A DNA stretch of 64,000 nucleotides, from NCBI GenBank assembly GCA_045866275.1, contig BAAFRX010000002.1, forward strand, positions 100,909 through 164,908. The letters run 5' to 3'. The DNA is from Sideroxyarcus sp045866275 (GTDB taxonomy: Bacteria; Pseudomonadota; Gammaproteobacteria; Burkholderiales; Gallionellaceae). Of this stretch, positions 18,321 to 28,490 are shown piece after piece. A program made the translations under genes and the position numbers. The notes under the pieces are model-generated. The model worked only from the letters and a program-made list of their open reading frames with translations, was not told the origin of the DNA and searched no databases. Position 1 is the stretch's first letter, and the number at the start of each line of letters is the position of its first letter.

Positions 18321-18887
18321 GTGCGCCTGTCTTGCATCATGTTAATCTTGTTGGCACCGGTAGCGTTGCAAGGCTGTTTTCCGGTCATCGCGGTCGGCGC
18401 CGGGTCCGGCGCAATGATGGCGACGGATCGCCGCACCAGCGGCACCTATGTCGAGGACGAAGCCATTGAAAACAAGGCGCTGCTCAAAATCGGCGAGCAA
18501 TACAAGGAAAAAGTGCATCTCAATGTCACCAGCTTCAACCGCACCGTGCTGCTGACCGGCGAAGTGCCGAACGAGTTGGTCAAGGTGGAGATCGGCAAAC
18601 ACGTGGCCGCAATCGATAATGTGCGCAAGGTTATTAACGAATTGGGGATTGGCGAACCCTCCACCCTGACTTCGCGCAGTAACGACACCCTCCTCACCTC
18701 AAAGGTTAAATTTGGTTTCTTGAACAACAAGCGTTTTCGCGCGACCGACATCAAAATAGTGACTGAAAATGAAGTAGTCTATCTGCTCGGTCTGGTGAAA
18801 CGCGCGGAAGCGGATGCCGCGGCAGAGAGTGCCCGCACCACCGCCGGCATCAAAAAAGTGGTGCGTGTATTCGAGTATCTGGACTGA
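18321..18887 (+). CDS. BON-domain outer-membrane lipoprotein, DolP-like (second copy)
   Basis: A paralogue of the preceding gene: lipoprotein signal with lipobox LQGCFP, glycine-rich stretch, then two BON domains (LNVTSFNRTVLLTGEVPNE; IKIVTENEVVYLLGLVKRAEAD). The C-terminal VVRVFEYLD is identical in both proteins. I chose GTG at 18321 because GGGGGAG lies about 7 bp before it; a TTG at 18306 would put the ribosome site inside the gene. Length 188 residues. The stop overlaps the next ATG by one base, so it is translationally coupled to hldC. Confidence 0.87.
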   Translation: MRLSCIMLILLAPVALQGCFPVIAVGAGSGAMMATDRRTSGTYVEDEAIENKALLKIGEQYKEKVHLNVTSFNRTVLLTGEVPNELVKVEIGKHVAAIDNVRKVINELGIGEPSTLTSRSNDTLLTSKVKFGFLNNKRFRATDIKIVTENEVVYLLGLVKRAEADAAAESARTTAGIKKVVRVFEYLD

Positions 18888-19375
18888 TGAAACTGCCGCC
18901 TCCCGTTTTTGAAACCAAGATTTGTACCGGTGCCGGTTTGGCCGCACGCATCCCGGACTTGCCGCGTCCGCTGGTGTTCACCAACGGTTGCTTCGACGTG
19001 CTGCACCGCGGCCATGTCACCTATCTGGCACAGGCGCGCGCGCTGGGCGCTGCGCTCATCGTCGGCGTCAACAGCGACGCCTCGGTGAAGCGTCAGGGCA
19101 AGGGCGACGACCGTCCGATCAACAACGAGGCCGACCGTATGGCCGTGCTGGCCGCGCTGGAATCGGTCAGCCTGGTGGTAAAGTTCGACGAAGATACGCC
19201 GCTCAATCTGATTCTCGCCTGCAAGCCGGACACGCTGGTCAAAGGCGGCGACTGGCAACCCGCGAACATCGTCGGCAGCAGGGAAGTGCTGGCCTGGGGC
19301 GGTGCTGTACACAGCATTCCTTTCCTGCACGAACGTTCCACAACCGCCTTATTAAAAAAGATACGCTCACTATGA
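18887..19375 (+). CDS. hldC: D-glycero-beta-D-manno-heptose 1-phosphate adenylyltransferase
   Basis: This enzyme (also called RfaE2) adds AMP to heptose 1-phosphate for the LPS inner core. The 162-residue stand-alone nucleotidyltransferase has VFTNGCFDVLHRGHVTYL with the catalytic HxGH, and the later GVNSDASV and VKGGDW segments. In E. coli it is the C-terminal half of the fused HldE, so the kinase half must be elsewhere. It overlaps the upstream BON gene by 1 bp and the downstream DUF971 gene by 4 bp. Confidence 0.93.
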   Translation: MKLPPPVFETKICTGAGLAARIPDLPRPLVFTNGCFDVLHRGHVTYLAQARALGAALIVGVNSDASVKRQGKGDDRPINNEADRMAVLAALESVSLVVKFDEDTPLNLILACKPDTLVKGGDWQPANIVGSREVLAWGGAVHSIPFLHERSTTALLKKIRSL

Positions 19376-19722
19376 TTCCGACCGAAATCACGCTTCACCA
19401 AAAAACAAAGACACTGGAAATCGCTTTCGACGATGGTGCGCATTACACGCTGCCCGCCGAATTCCTGCGCGTGTATTCGCCCTCGGCCGAGGTGCGCGGC
19501 CATGGCAAGGGACAGGAGACCCTGCAGGTCGGCAAGCGCAATGTTGGCATCAGCGAAGTCGAGCCGGTCGGCCAATATGCGCTCAAGATCGGTTTCGACG
19601 ATGGCCACGACACCGGGCTGTACTCGTGGGAATATCTGCACGAGCTGGGACAGTATCAGGATGCGATGTGGCACGATTATTTGACCAAGCTGGAAGCTGC
19701 GGGCGCGAGCCGGGACAAATGA
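19372..19722 (+). CDS. DUF971 domain protein
   Basis: This 116-residue protein is a stand-alone DUF971 (gamma-butyrobetaine hydroxylase N-terminal-like) protein of unknown function. Recognisable family segments are LPAEFLRVYSPSAEV and IGFDDGHDTGLYSWEYLHELG. In many proteobacteria the gene sits next to ubiE, as here. The ATG overlaps the stop of hldC (ATGA). Iron-sulfur or metal-related roles have been suggested for the domain, but nothing in the sequence settles this. Confidence 0.87.
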   Translation: MIPTEITLHQKTKTLEIAFDDGAHYTLPAEFLRVYSPSAEVRGHGKGQETLQVGKRNVGISEVEPVGQYALKIGFDDGHDTGLYSWEYLHELGQYQDAMWHDYLTKLEAAGASRDK

Positions 19723-19732
19723 CATCAACAGT

Positions 19733-19818
19733 GCCCTCTCCACGTGGGAGAGGGCTGGGGTGACAGAGGCTTGGGGAAAAACCGGCCCCCACCCCAACCC
19801 TCCACCGACGGGAGAGGG
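19733..19818. repeat. REP-like palindromic element between DUF971 and ubiE
   Basis: GCCCTCTCC (19733-19741) pairs with the inverted GGAGAGGGC (19747-19755). A second, weaker arm set (CCCCACCCCAACCCT ... GGGAGAGGG) ends at 19818. Such CCCTCTCC...GGAGAGGG intergenic elements are common in proteobacterial genomes. It may fold in the transcript between the two genes. Confidence 0.65.
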
Positions 19819-19841
19819 AGTAAAAGCAAAGGAGCCTCACC

Positions 19842-20573
19842 ATGAGCAAAACCCACTTCGGATTTGAGACGGTTGACGAGAGCGAAAAGGCCAAGAAGGT
19901 CGCCGGCGTGTTCACCTCCGTCGCCAGCAAATACGACCTCATGAACGACCTGATGTCGGTCGGCTTGCATCGCGTGTGGAAACCGTTCGCGGTCGGCCTT
20001 GCGAACGTGCACGAAGGTCAGCGCGTGCTGGACGTGGCGGGCGGGTCCGGCGACCTGACCAAACTATTTCTGAAGAAGGTCGGGCGCAGCGGACAGGTCA
20101 TCCTCACCGACATCAACAACGCCATGCTGCGCGTCGGCCGCGACCGCATGATCGACAACGGCACGCCGACCCCCACCGCGCAATGCGATGCCGAGAAGCT
20201 ACCCTTCCCGGACAACTATTTCGATTGCGTCAGCATCGCCTTTGGCCTGCGCAACGTTACGCATAAAGAGGCCGCGCTGCGCGAGATGCGCCGCGTGCTC
20301 AAACCGGGCGGCCGCCTCATCGTGCTGGAATTCTCCAAGGTCGCCAAACCGCTGGAAAAGATGTACGACCTGTATTCCTTTAAGCTCCTCCCCAAGATGG
20401 GCGAACTCATTGCCAACGACGCCGACAGCTACCGCTACCTGGCCGAATCCATCCGCATGCATCCGGGCCAGGAAGCGTTAAAACAGATGATGGTGGATGC
20501 CGGGCTGGAGCGCGTCGAGTATTTCAATATGACGGGTGGAGTGGTGGCGGTGCATCGGGGGTACAAGCTGTAA
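19842..20573 (+). CDS. ubiE: Ubiquinone/menaquinone C-methyltransferase UbiE
   Basis: UbiE performs the SAM-dependent C-methylation in ubiquinone (and menaquinone) synthesis. The 243-residue protein shows FTSVASKYDLMNDLMSVGLHRVWK, the SAM-binding VLDVAGGSGDLT and FDCVSIAFGLRNVTHKEAAL, all diagnostic. A clear ribosome site (AAAGGAG) is 9 bp before the ATG. It is convergent with ubiD, another ubiquinone gene, 14 bp away. The downstream ubiJ-ubiB genes often linked with it are not here. Confidence 0.95.
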   Translation: MSKTHFGFETVDESEKAKKVAGVFTSVASKYDLMNDLMSVGLHRVWKPFAVGLANVHEGQRVLDVAGGSGDLTKLFLKKVGRSGQVILTDINNAMLRVGRDRMIDNGTPTPTAQCDAEKLPFPDNYFDCVSIAFGLRNVTHKEAALREMRRVLKPGGRLIVLEFSKVAKPLEKMYDLYSFKLLPKMGELIANDADSYRYLAESIRMHPGQEALKQMMVDAGLERVEYFNMTGGVVAVHRGYKL

Positions 20574-20587
20574 TCCCCGAACACCCG

Positions 20588-22051
20588 TTACAAGCCCAAC
20601 TCGCCCCACATCGCATCCACCTTCGCCTTCACCGCAGCATCCATCACGATGGGCGTACCCCATTCGCGCTGGGTCTCGCCGTGGAACTTGTTGGTGGCAT
20701 CCAGCCCCATCTTGCCGCCCAGACCTGAAACAGGCGAAGCGAAATCCAGATAGTCAATGGGCGTGTTCTCCACCAGCAAGGTGTCGCGTACCGGGTCCAT
20801 GCGCGTGGTGATCGCCCAGATGACTTCCTGCCAGTCGCGCACATCGATGTCGTCGTCCACCACGATGATGAACTTGGTGTACATGAACTGGCGCAGGAAA
20901 CTCCAGATGCCGAACATCACGCGCTTGGCGTGTCCCGGATATTGCTTTCTGATGCTGACCACCGCCATGCGGTACGAGCAGCCTTCCGGCGGCAAATAAA
21001 AGTCGGTGATTTCGGGAAACTGTTTTTGCAGCAGCGGCACGAATACTTCGTTCAGCGCCACGCCCAGCATGGCTGGCTCGTCGGGCGGTTTGCCCGTGTA
21101 TGTGCTGTGATAGATTGGATTAGAACGCATGGTGATGCGTTCGATGGTAAAGACGGGAAATTTATCCTGCTCATTGTAGTAGCCGGTGTGGTCGCCGTAA
21201 GGACCTTCGAGCGCCATCTCATCAGGATGAATTACACCCTCCAGCACGATCTCGGCGGAAGCGGGCACTTGCAAGTCGCTACCAATGCACTTCACCAGTT
21301 CGGTCTTGCTGCCGCGCAACAATCCGGCAAATTGATATTCTGAAAGTGAATCGGGAACCGGCGTGACTGCACCCAGGATTGTTGCGGGATCGGCGCCGAT
21401 CACCACCGCAAGCGGAAACGGTTGCCCCGGATGCTTTTCGCAATGATCGCGATAGTCCAGCGCGCCGCCACGATGCGCCAGCCAGCGCATGATGACCTTG
21501 TTCGGACCAATGACCTGCTGGCGATAGATGCCCAGGTTCTGGCGCGGCTTGTTGGGCCCGCGCGTGACCACCAATCCCCAGGTGATGAGCGGCGCGACGT
21601 CGCCGGGCCAGCAGTGCTGGATGGGCAGTTTCGCCAGATCGACTTCCGCGCCTTCCCACACCACCTCCTGGCACGGCGCGGAAGAGACGACCTTCGGCGA
21701 CAGGGTAAGCACCTGCTTGAGGATCGGCCATTTCTCCCACGCATCCCGCAACCCTTTGGGCGGTTCCGGTTCCTTCAGGTAGGCGAGCAGCTTGCCCACC
21801 TCGCGCAAAGCGGCAGTGGATTCCTCGCCCATGCCCAGCGCCACGCGGCGCGGCGTGCCAAACAGGTTGGCGAGCACCGGCATCGTGTGGCCCACCACGT
21901 TCTCGAACAGCAGCGCCGGCCCCTGCGCGCGCAACACGCGATCGCAGATTTCGGTCATCTCCAGATGGGCGGAGACAGGCGCAGTGATGCGCTTGAGTTC
22001 GCCCATGCTTTCCAGTTGTGCGATGAAGTCGCGCAGGTCGTGATATTTCAT
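20588..22051 (-). CDS. ubiD: 4-hydroxy-3-polyprenylbenzoate decarboxylase UbiD
   Basis: UbiD decarboxylates the prenylated benzoate ring in ubiquinone synthesis using the prenylated FMN made by UbiX. The 487-residue length is normal. MKYHDLRDFIAQLESMGEL is the typical start, and the family segments IYRQQVIGPNKVIMRWL, GPYGDHTGYYNEQDKFPVF and KIIV-like DDDIDV (KFIIVVDDDIDVRDW) are intact. The ATG overlaps the stop of the upstream acyltransferase by 4 bp, so it is the third gene of a minus-strand operon. No ubiX is nearby. Confidence 0.95.
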   Translation of the reverse strand: MKYHDLRDFIAQLESMGELKRITAPVSAHLEMTEICDRVLRAQGPALLFENVVGHTMPVLANLFGTPRRVALGMGEESTAALREVGKLLAYLKEPEPPKGLRDAWEKWPILKQVLTLSPKVVSSAPCQEVVWEGAEVDLAKLPIQHCWPGDVAPLITWGLVVTRGPNKPRQNLGIYRQQVIGPNKVIMRWLAHRGGALDYRDHCEKHPGQPFPLAVVIGADPATILGAVTPVPDSLSEYQFAGLLRGSKTELVKCIGSDLQVPASAEIVLEGVIHPDEMALEGPYGDHTGYYNEQDKFPVFTIERITMRSNPIYHSTYTGKPPDEPAMLGVALNEVFVPLLQKQFPEITDFYLPPEGCSYRMAVVSIRKQYPGHAKRVMFGIWSFLRQFMYTKFIIVVDDDIDVRDWQEVIWAITTRMDPVRDTLLVENTPIDYLDFASPVSGLGGKMGLDATNKFHGETQREWGTPIVMDAAVKAKVDAMWGELGL

Positions 22052-22920
22052 TGATAGAAGCTTTCTTCGCCCGCGGGGCGAGTCTTGAACCGTTTGTGCA
22101 ACCAGAAATACTGTTCCGGCATTTCCAGCACGCGCTGCTCGATGAATTCGTTCATGCGCCGCGCATCGGCGATGTCATCGCCGCTTGGATAATTCTTCCA
22201 TGCCGGATAAAAAGTCAGTACATAGCCTTCACCGCCGGGCAGCACACGGGTGATGCTCGGCACAACCTTCGCGCCGGTCATCTGCGCGATGCGCGGCAGC
22301 GAAGTCATGGTGGCAGCGGGCACGCCGAAGAACGGAATGAATGCGCCGTCGCGCACTCCCTGATCCTGATCCGGCAAATAAAAGAACGGGCGGTTTTCGC
22401 GCATCCCCTTGAGGATGGGACGCAGCCCCTGCTGGCGCGAATACAGTTGCTGGTGGCGAAACCGGCTGCGTTTTCGTACCAGTAATTCGGTGAGATAGCC
22501 GCTCCGCTGGTTGGCATACATGCTAATCGCATCCACCCGTTGCGCAATCCACTGCCCGGCCACATCGATCCCGACAAAATGCGGCGCCAGCAGTATTGCC
22601 GGAGCGCCGGCGACGGCCGTGAAGTGTTCGATGCCCTCGACACGAATCAGCGCATTGATGCGCGCCGGACTTGACCACCACAAAATGCTGCGCTCGATCA
22701 GGCCGCGCATGAACATTTTGAAGTGTGCCCGCACCAGTTGTTGGCGCGCCGCGTCGCCCATCTCGGGGAAACAGTGCTTGAGGTTGATCTCCCCCACTCG
22801 ACGCCGCGCGCGGGCAAAGGGATAAAGCAGGATGCCGAGACCGTTGCCGATGGCGACGATGATCCGAAACGGCAGGAAATGGATGAGCCATAGAATGAAC
22901 ACAGTCAAACGTGCCGCCAT
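22048..22920 (-). CDS. Lipid A late acyltransferase (LpxL/LpxM family), second of two
   Basis: These inner-membrane enzymes add secondary acyl chains to lipid A from acyl-ACP. The 290-residue protein has an N-terminal hydrophobic anchor, the H-X4-D/E motif (HFVGID) and the later PDQDQGVRDGAFIPFFG segment. The start is either ATG 22920 or GTG 22923, both overlapping the stop of the preceding acyltransferase. Two such genes in tandem suggest successive acylations (lauroyl- then myristoyl-type), but chain specificity cannot be read here. Confidence 0.88.
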   Translation of the reverse strand: MAARLTVFILWLIHFLPFRIIVAIGNGLGILLYPFARARRRVGEINLKHCFPEMGDAARQQLVRAHFKMFMRGLIERSILWWSSPARINALIRVEGIEHFTAVAGAPAILLAPHFVGIDVAGQWIAQRVDAISMYANQRSGYLTELLVRKRSRFRHQQLYSRQQGLRPILKGMRENRPFFYLPDQDQGVRDGAFIPFFGVPAATMTSLPRIAQMTGAKVVPSITRVLPGGEGYVLTFYPAWKNYPSGDDIADARRMNEFIEQRVLEMPEQYFWLHKRFKTRPAGEESFYQ

Positions 22921-23783
22921 CACGACTCACCATCCGCGTCCGGCGGCAGCGCGCCGCGCGGCACCTTGTAACGGTTATAGCTCCACAGATATTGCGCCGG
23001 CAATTTGCTGATCGCCTGTTCCAGTGCGACGTTCATCTGTTGCGGGATCGAGCCGGCCGGGTCGAACTGCAGTGGCGAGAAATGCAGCTCGTATCCCGCG
23101 CCGTGCGGCAAACGCTCGCCCACACACATGAATACGGCGGGATGGCTCATTTCGATCAGGCGTCCAACCAGGGTCATCGTGTAGGCGGGACGACCAAAGA
23201 ACGGCGTCCACTCGCCTTCACCGTTACCCGGGGCCTGGTCCGGCAACACCCCAATAACGCCGCCCTGCTTCAAGGTTTTGAACACCTGGCGCACGCCACC
23301 CAGGTCGGCACCGACCAGCTTGATCTGGCCGCGCGCGCGCCCCAGGTGCATCAGGCGATCCAGCGATGCCCAGCGCGGTGCGCGATACATGATGGTCATC
23401 GGCATATGGGCGCCGATGTACAGACTCACCACTTCAAAACACCCCAGATGCGGGGTGAGCATGATGATGCCGTCCCCTTTGCGCTGCGCCGCCTCGACAT
23501 CTTCCCAACCGTGGCACGCCTTGACGCTGGCGAGCACTTGCAACAAAGGCCGTCGCCATATCCACGCCAATTCCAGCCCGCCCTTGCCCACTTCACGAAT
23601 ACTGGCGTGCAATAGCCTGCGGTACCCCACTTCGGTCTGCGCCAATCCGGACTGGCGCAGATTCGTGCGCAAATGCGCCGCATAGCGCGCAGAAAACATA
23701 TAGGTCAATCCGCCAATTATCCCGCCCAGCCAGTGCAGCATGCGCAAAGGCATGCGCGCCAGTACGTCAAAGAGTAAACCCAT
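22920..23783 (-). CDS. Lipid A late acyltransferase (LpxL/LpxM family), first of two
   Basis: The 287-residue protein is a second member of the same family: N-terminal membrane segment (WLGGIIGGLTYMF), catalytic HLGCFE (H-X4-E) and VLPDQAPGNGEGEWTPFFG. It is only distantly similar to its neighbour, so the pair is an old duplication. It is the first gene of the operon with the second acyltransferase and ubiD. The start lies 84 bp from the divergent metK. Confidence 0.88.
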   Translation of the reverse strand: MGLLFDVLARMPLRMLHWLGGIIGGLTYMFSARYAAHLRTNLRQSGLAQTEVGYRRLLHASIREVGKGGLELAWIWRRPLLQVLASVKACHGWEDVEAAQRKGDGIIMLTPHLGCFEVVSLYIGAHMPMTIMYRAPRWASLDRLMHLGRARGQIKLVGADLGGVRQVFKTLKQGGVIGVLPDQAPGNGEGEWTPFFGRPAYTMTLVGRLIEMSHPAVFMCVGERLPHGAGYELHFSPLQFDPAGSIPQQMNVALEQAISKLPAQYLWSYNRYKVPRGALPPDADGES

Positions 23784-23801
23784 ATGAAAAACCCGTTAAG
23801 T

Positions 23802-23828
23802 TTGAGATCGGCGCGAATTTGTTATACT
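23802..23828 (+). promoter_or_regulatory. metK: Candidate sigma-70 promoter of metK
   Basis: TTGAGA (23802-23807) and TATACT (23823-23828) are good hexamers, though the 15-bp spacing is short. The start of transcription would be about 35 bp before the metK ATG. I see no SAM riboswitch or MetJ box here. Confidence 0.4.
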
Positions 23829-23867
23829 GCGCGCCCATTTAATCATTGAAGCAGCAAGCGGAGCGCC

Positions 23868-25031
<1,164 letters not shown>

Positions 25032-25160
25032 GCCCGCCCCCGCAGGGTGGTCTGTGTTTCGGCGAAGGCTAACATCGCTTGCGATGTTAAGGTGCAAAGT
25101 ACCGGCCGTAGCCAAAACACAGACAAGGCCGCAGCTTTGAGGGCTGACGCCGGCTTATAG
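25032..25160 (+). repeat. Insert and duplicated 3' tail of metK
   Basis: Bases 25116-25160 again encode NTDKAAALRADAGL and a stop, the exact C-terminus of metK (24987-25031). The two 45-bp copies differ at about 14 positions, all synonymous. They are 129 bp apart, a multiple of three, and the frame between them is open once the metK stop is passed. The segment between has two nested palindromes: TCTGTGTTT/AAACACAGA (25051-25059 / 25115-25123) and TAACATCGC/GCGATGTTA (25070-25089). It looks like the tail of an older metK allele left behind after replacement or insertion. Confidence 0.8.
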
Positions 25161-25169
25161 GCAATCCTT

Positions 25170-25218
25170 GTGTGGGTCGGACTTTAGTCCGACATGTCGG
25201 GTTGAAACCCGGCCTACA
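25170..25218. repeat. Dispersed GTGGGTCGG-type hairpin repeat, copy 2
   Basis: TGTGGGTCGG-ACTTTAGTCCGACA is followed at once by TGTCGGGTTGAAACCCGGCC, giving two adjacent hairpins. It is the same family as at 10316 and 26794. It lies between the metK tail and the SAH riboswitch and could end metK transcription. Confidence 0.6.
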
Positions 25219-25235
25219 TTTCGTATCACCCACCC

Positions 25236-25317
25236 CGCCGAGGGGCGCTGCAGCAGTCACCGCGTTGGTGAACCTGTCAGGCTCGGCGGAAGTGGTTCAA
25301 CCGTAGCAACGGCGCCC
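25236..25317 (+). ncRNA. SAH (S-adenosylhomocysteine) riboswitch
   Basis: The aptamer sits in the leader of ahcY and turns expression on when SAH accumulates. The conserved blocks are all present in order: CCGCCGAGGGGCGCTGC, then GTCAGGCTCGGCGG closing the P1 stem, then CAACGGCGCCC. P1 is CCGCCGAG paired with CTCGGCGG, and GGGCGC pairs with GCGCCC at the 3' end. Known members precede ahcY in Beta- and Gammaproteobacteria, exactly as here. The aptamer ends 33 bp before the ahcY ATG. Confidence 0.93.
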
Positions 25318-25350
25318 ATTCATTAACTTATCAAATGAATGGAGTGCATC

Positions 25351-26751
<1,401 letters not shown>

Positions 26752-26793
26752 TTGCGTCCGTCATTCCCCGTGCAGCCTGAATGCACGCCGGCA

Positions 26794-26856
26794 TGTCGGA
26801 CTGAGGTCCGACCCACAAAACCCGCCCGCATCCTGTGGGTCGGGTTTTAACCCGAC
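26794..26856. repeat. Dispersed GTGGGTCGG-type hairpin repeats, copies 3 and 4
   Basis: Two inverted copies lie back to back: TGTCGGACTGAGGTCCGACCCACA (26794-26817, as two hairpin arms) and TGTGGGTCGGG with TTTTAACCCGAC (26834-26856). They follow ahcY and could act as its terminator. Confidence 0.6.
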
Positions 26857-26917
26857 GCTGTTTCAGCGGGTCTTGCTGCACAGGGAACGACGGCACCGTA
26901 TTTGGTACACTCAAAGC

Positions 26918-27298
26918 ATGCTTCCAAGACTACTGCTCATCTGGACCTTGAATTCGCTGGCGTTGATCGCGGTGGCGAGCTTCGTGCCGGGCATCCACGT
27001 GGATGGATTCATGGCGGCGTTTATTGCCGCTTTTGTGCTGGGTCTGGTCAACACGCTGATCCGCCCGGTCTTTCTGGTGCTGACATTGCCGGTCACCGTG
27101 CTGACGCTGGGACTGTTCATTTTCGTCATCAACGGTCTGATGTTCTGGTTTGCGGGTTCGATCTTGAAAGGATTCGTTGTCGACAGCTTCTGGCACGGAG
27201 TCATGGGCGCCGTTCTTTACAGCATTTTTTCCTGGGCGCTGTCCGCAGCCGCCGCACAAATTGCGAGGAAACATGGCCAATACACCAATAAGCTTTGA
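26918..27298 (+). CDS. Phage-holin-like / YvlD-type small membrane protein
   Basis: The 126-residue protein has four predicted membrane helices (LLLIWTLNSLALIAVASFV; AAFIAAFVLGLVNTLIRP; LTLPVTVLTLGLFIFVINGLMFW; GVMGAVLYSIFSWAL) and matches the family often annotated 'phage holin family' or YvlD (DUF360). RPVFLVLTLPVTVLTLGLF is the hallmark. Its function is unknown and nothing suggests a phage here. The ATG at 26918 is preceded by a TTGGTACACT promoter-like stretch. Its last 26 bp overlap metF. Confidence 0.82.
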   Translation: MLPRLLLIWTLNSLALIAVASFVPGIHVDGFMAAFIAAFVLGLVNTLIRPVFLVLTLPVTVLTLGLFIFVINGLMFWFAGSILKGFVVDSFWHGVMGAVLYSIFSWALSAAAAQIARKHGQYTNKL

Positions 27299-28112
27299 AT
27301 TCTTTCCGCCGCAGACGCCGGAAGGTTCCGACAAATTAACCGATGTGCGCAAGCGGCTGGCGGTGCTCAAGCCGGAGTTTTTCTCCTGCACCTTTGGCGC
27401 GGGCGGTACAACACAAGACCGCACCCTGGATACCATCAAGCTGATCCACGCCGAAGGGCATCAGGCTGCCCCGCACCTTTCCTGTGTGGGCTCGACACGC
27501 GAGAACATTCGCGCCTTGCTGTTCACCTACAAGGAAATGGGCATCCGGCGCATCGTTGCCTTGCGCGGGGATATGCCCTCCGGCATGGGCAGCATCGGTG
27601 AATTCCATTACGCCAATGAACTGGTGTCGTTCATCCGCGCCCAGACCGGCGCGCACTTCCACATCGAAGTCGCCGCCTATCCCGAGTTCCACCCGCAGGC
27701 AAACTCGGCGCGCGAGGACATGCTCAACTTCAAACACAAGATCAACGCGGGCGCCAACTCGGCCATCACCCAATATTTCTACAACGCGGATGGCTACTTC
27801 CGCTTCGTAGACGAGACGCGCAAGCTGGGTGTCACCGCGCCGATTGTGCCGGGCATCATGCCCATCGTGCGCTACTCGCAACTGGCACGCTTCTCCGACA
27901 CCTGCGGCGCGGAAATCCCGCGCTGGATGCGCAAGACCATGGAAGGTTTCGGCGACGATGTGGAGTCGGTGCAGGCCTTCGGCCGCGATGTGGTCACCGC
28001 ACTGTGCGAGAAACTCATCGCGGGCGGCGCACCCGGACTCCATTTCTACACGCTGAACCAGGCCGATGCCTCGCTGGAAATCTTGAAGCGGCTGGGGTAC
28101 CGTGGGAGATAG
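27273..28112 (+). CDS. metF: 5,10-methylenetetrahydrofolate reductase
   Basis: MetF is a flavoprotein that makes 5-methyl-THF, the methyl donor for methionine synthase. The 279-residue protein has ISFEFFPPQTPEG, VTFGAGGT-like SCTFGAGGT, ALRGDMP, GANSAITQYFYNADGYFRF and PGIMPI, all diagnostic. The ATG at 27273 has GAGGAAAC as ribosome site, inside the 3' end of the membrane-protein gene. It completes the metK-ahcY-metF methyl-cycle group. Confidence 0.95.
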   Translation: MANTPISFEFFPPQTPEGSDKLTDVRKRLAVLKPEFFSCTFGAGGTTQDRTLDTIKLIHAEGHQAAPHLSCVGSTRENIRALLFTYKEMGIRRIVALRGDMPSGMGSIGEFHYANELVSFIRAQTGAHFHIEVAAYPEFHPQANSAREDMLNFKHKINAGANSAITQYFYNADGYFRFVDETRKLGVTAPIVPGIMPIVRYSQLARFSDTCGAEIPRWMRKTMEGFGDDVESVQAFGRDVVTALCEKLIAGGAPGLHFYTLNQADASLEILKRLGYRGR

Positions 28113-28181
28113 CCGAATATCCAGGGTCAAGCCGCCACAGCAACAGGCCAGGCGAAACTCTCGGCGATGTCAGAGAATAAA

Positions 28182-28203
28182 AACGGGAGCCGAAGCTCCC
28201 GTT
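28182..28203 (-). terminator. Strong intrinsic terminator of the rpsP-rplS operon (possibly bidirectional)
   Basis: AACGGGAGC and GCTCCCGTT form a 9-bp stem. On the minus strand the loop is TTCG and the stem runs into GTTTTTATT, a textbook terminator about 25 bp after the original-looking rplS tail. On the plus strand the T-rich GTTCTTGTTT might also stop metF transcription. Confidence 0.85.
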
Positions 28204-28226
28204 CTTGTTTGCCGCAGAACCGTTGC

Positions 28227-28490
28227 TTACGCAGCAGTTTTGCGGGCAGGCAGTTTTTAGTTCCGACATCACGCCTGCTTGCGCCGGCATGAGTCTGCAC
28301 TGAAAATTCAGCCCGCCTTGCGAGCAGGAAGTTTTTAGTTCCGACATCACGCCTGCTTGCGCCGGCATGAGTCTGCACTGAAAACTCAGCCCGCCTTGCG
28401 AGCAGGAAGTTTTTAGTTCCGACATCACGCCTGCTTGCGCCGGCATGAGTCTGCACTGAAAACTCAGCCCGCCTTGCGGGCAGGCAGTTT
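28227..28490 (-). repeat. 78-bp unit x 3 at the rplS 3' end, with displaced original tail
   Basis: TTCCGACATC recurs at 28261, 28339 and 28417, exactly 78 bp apart, in nearly identical units. Each unit (minus strand) holds an AAACT(G/T)CCTGC(C/T)CGCAA block, the rplS tail sequence, followed by about 60 bp of new DNA starting GGCGGGCTGA with an inner REP-like hairpin (ATGCCGGC-GCAA-GCAGGCGT). The farthest copy (28227-28256) reads KLPARKTAA-stop, a normal L19 ending. This looks like insertion of a small palindromic element with duplication of about 17 bp, then tandem amplification. Confidence 0.85.

Noticed and set aside
19733..19755. Hairpin after DUF971 as a terminator
   Set aside because: No T run follows, and a second arm set typical of REP elements is present.
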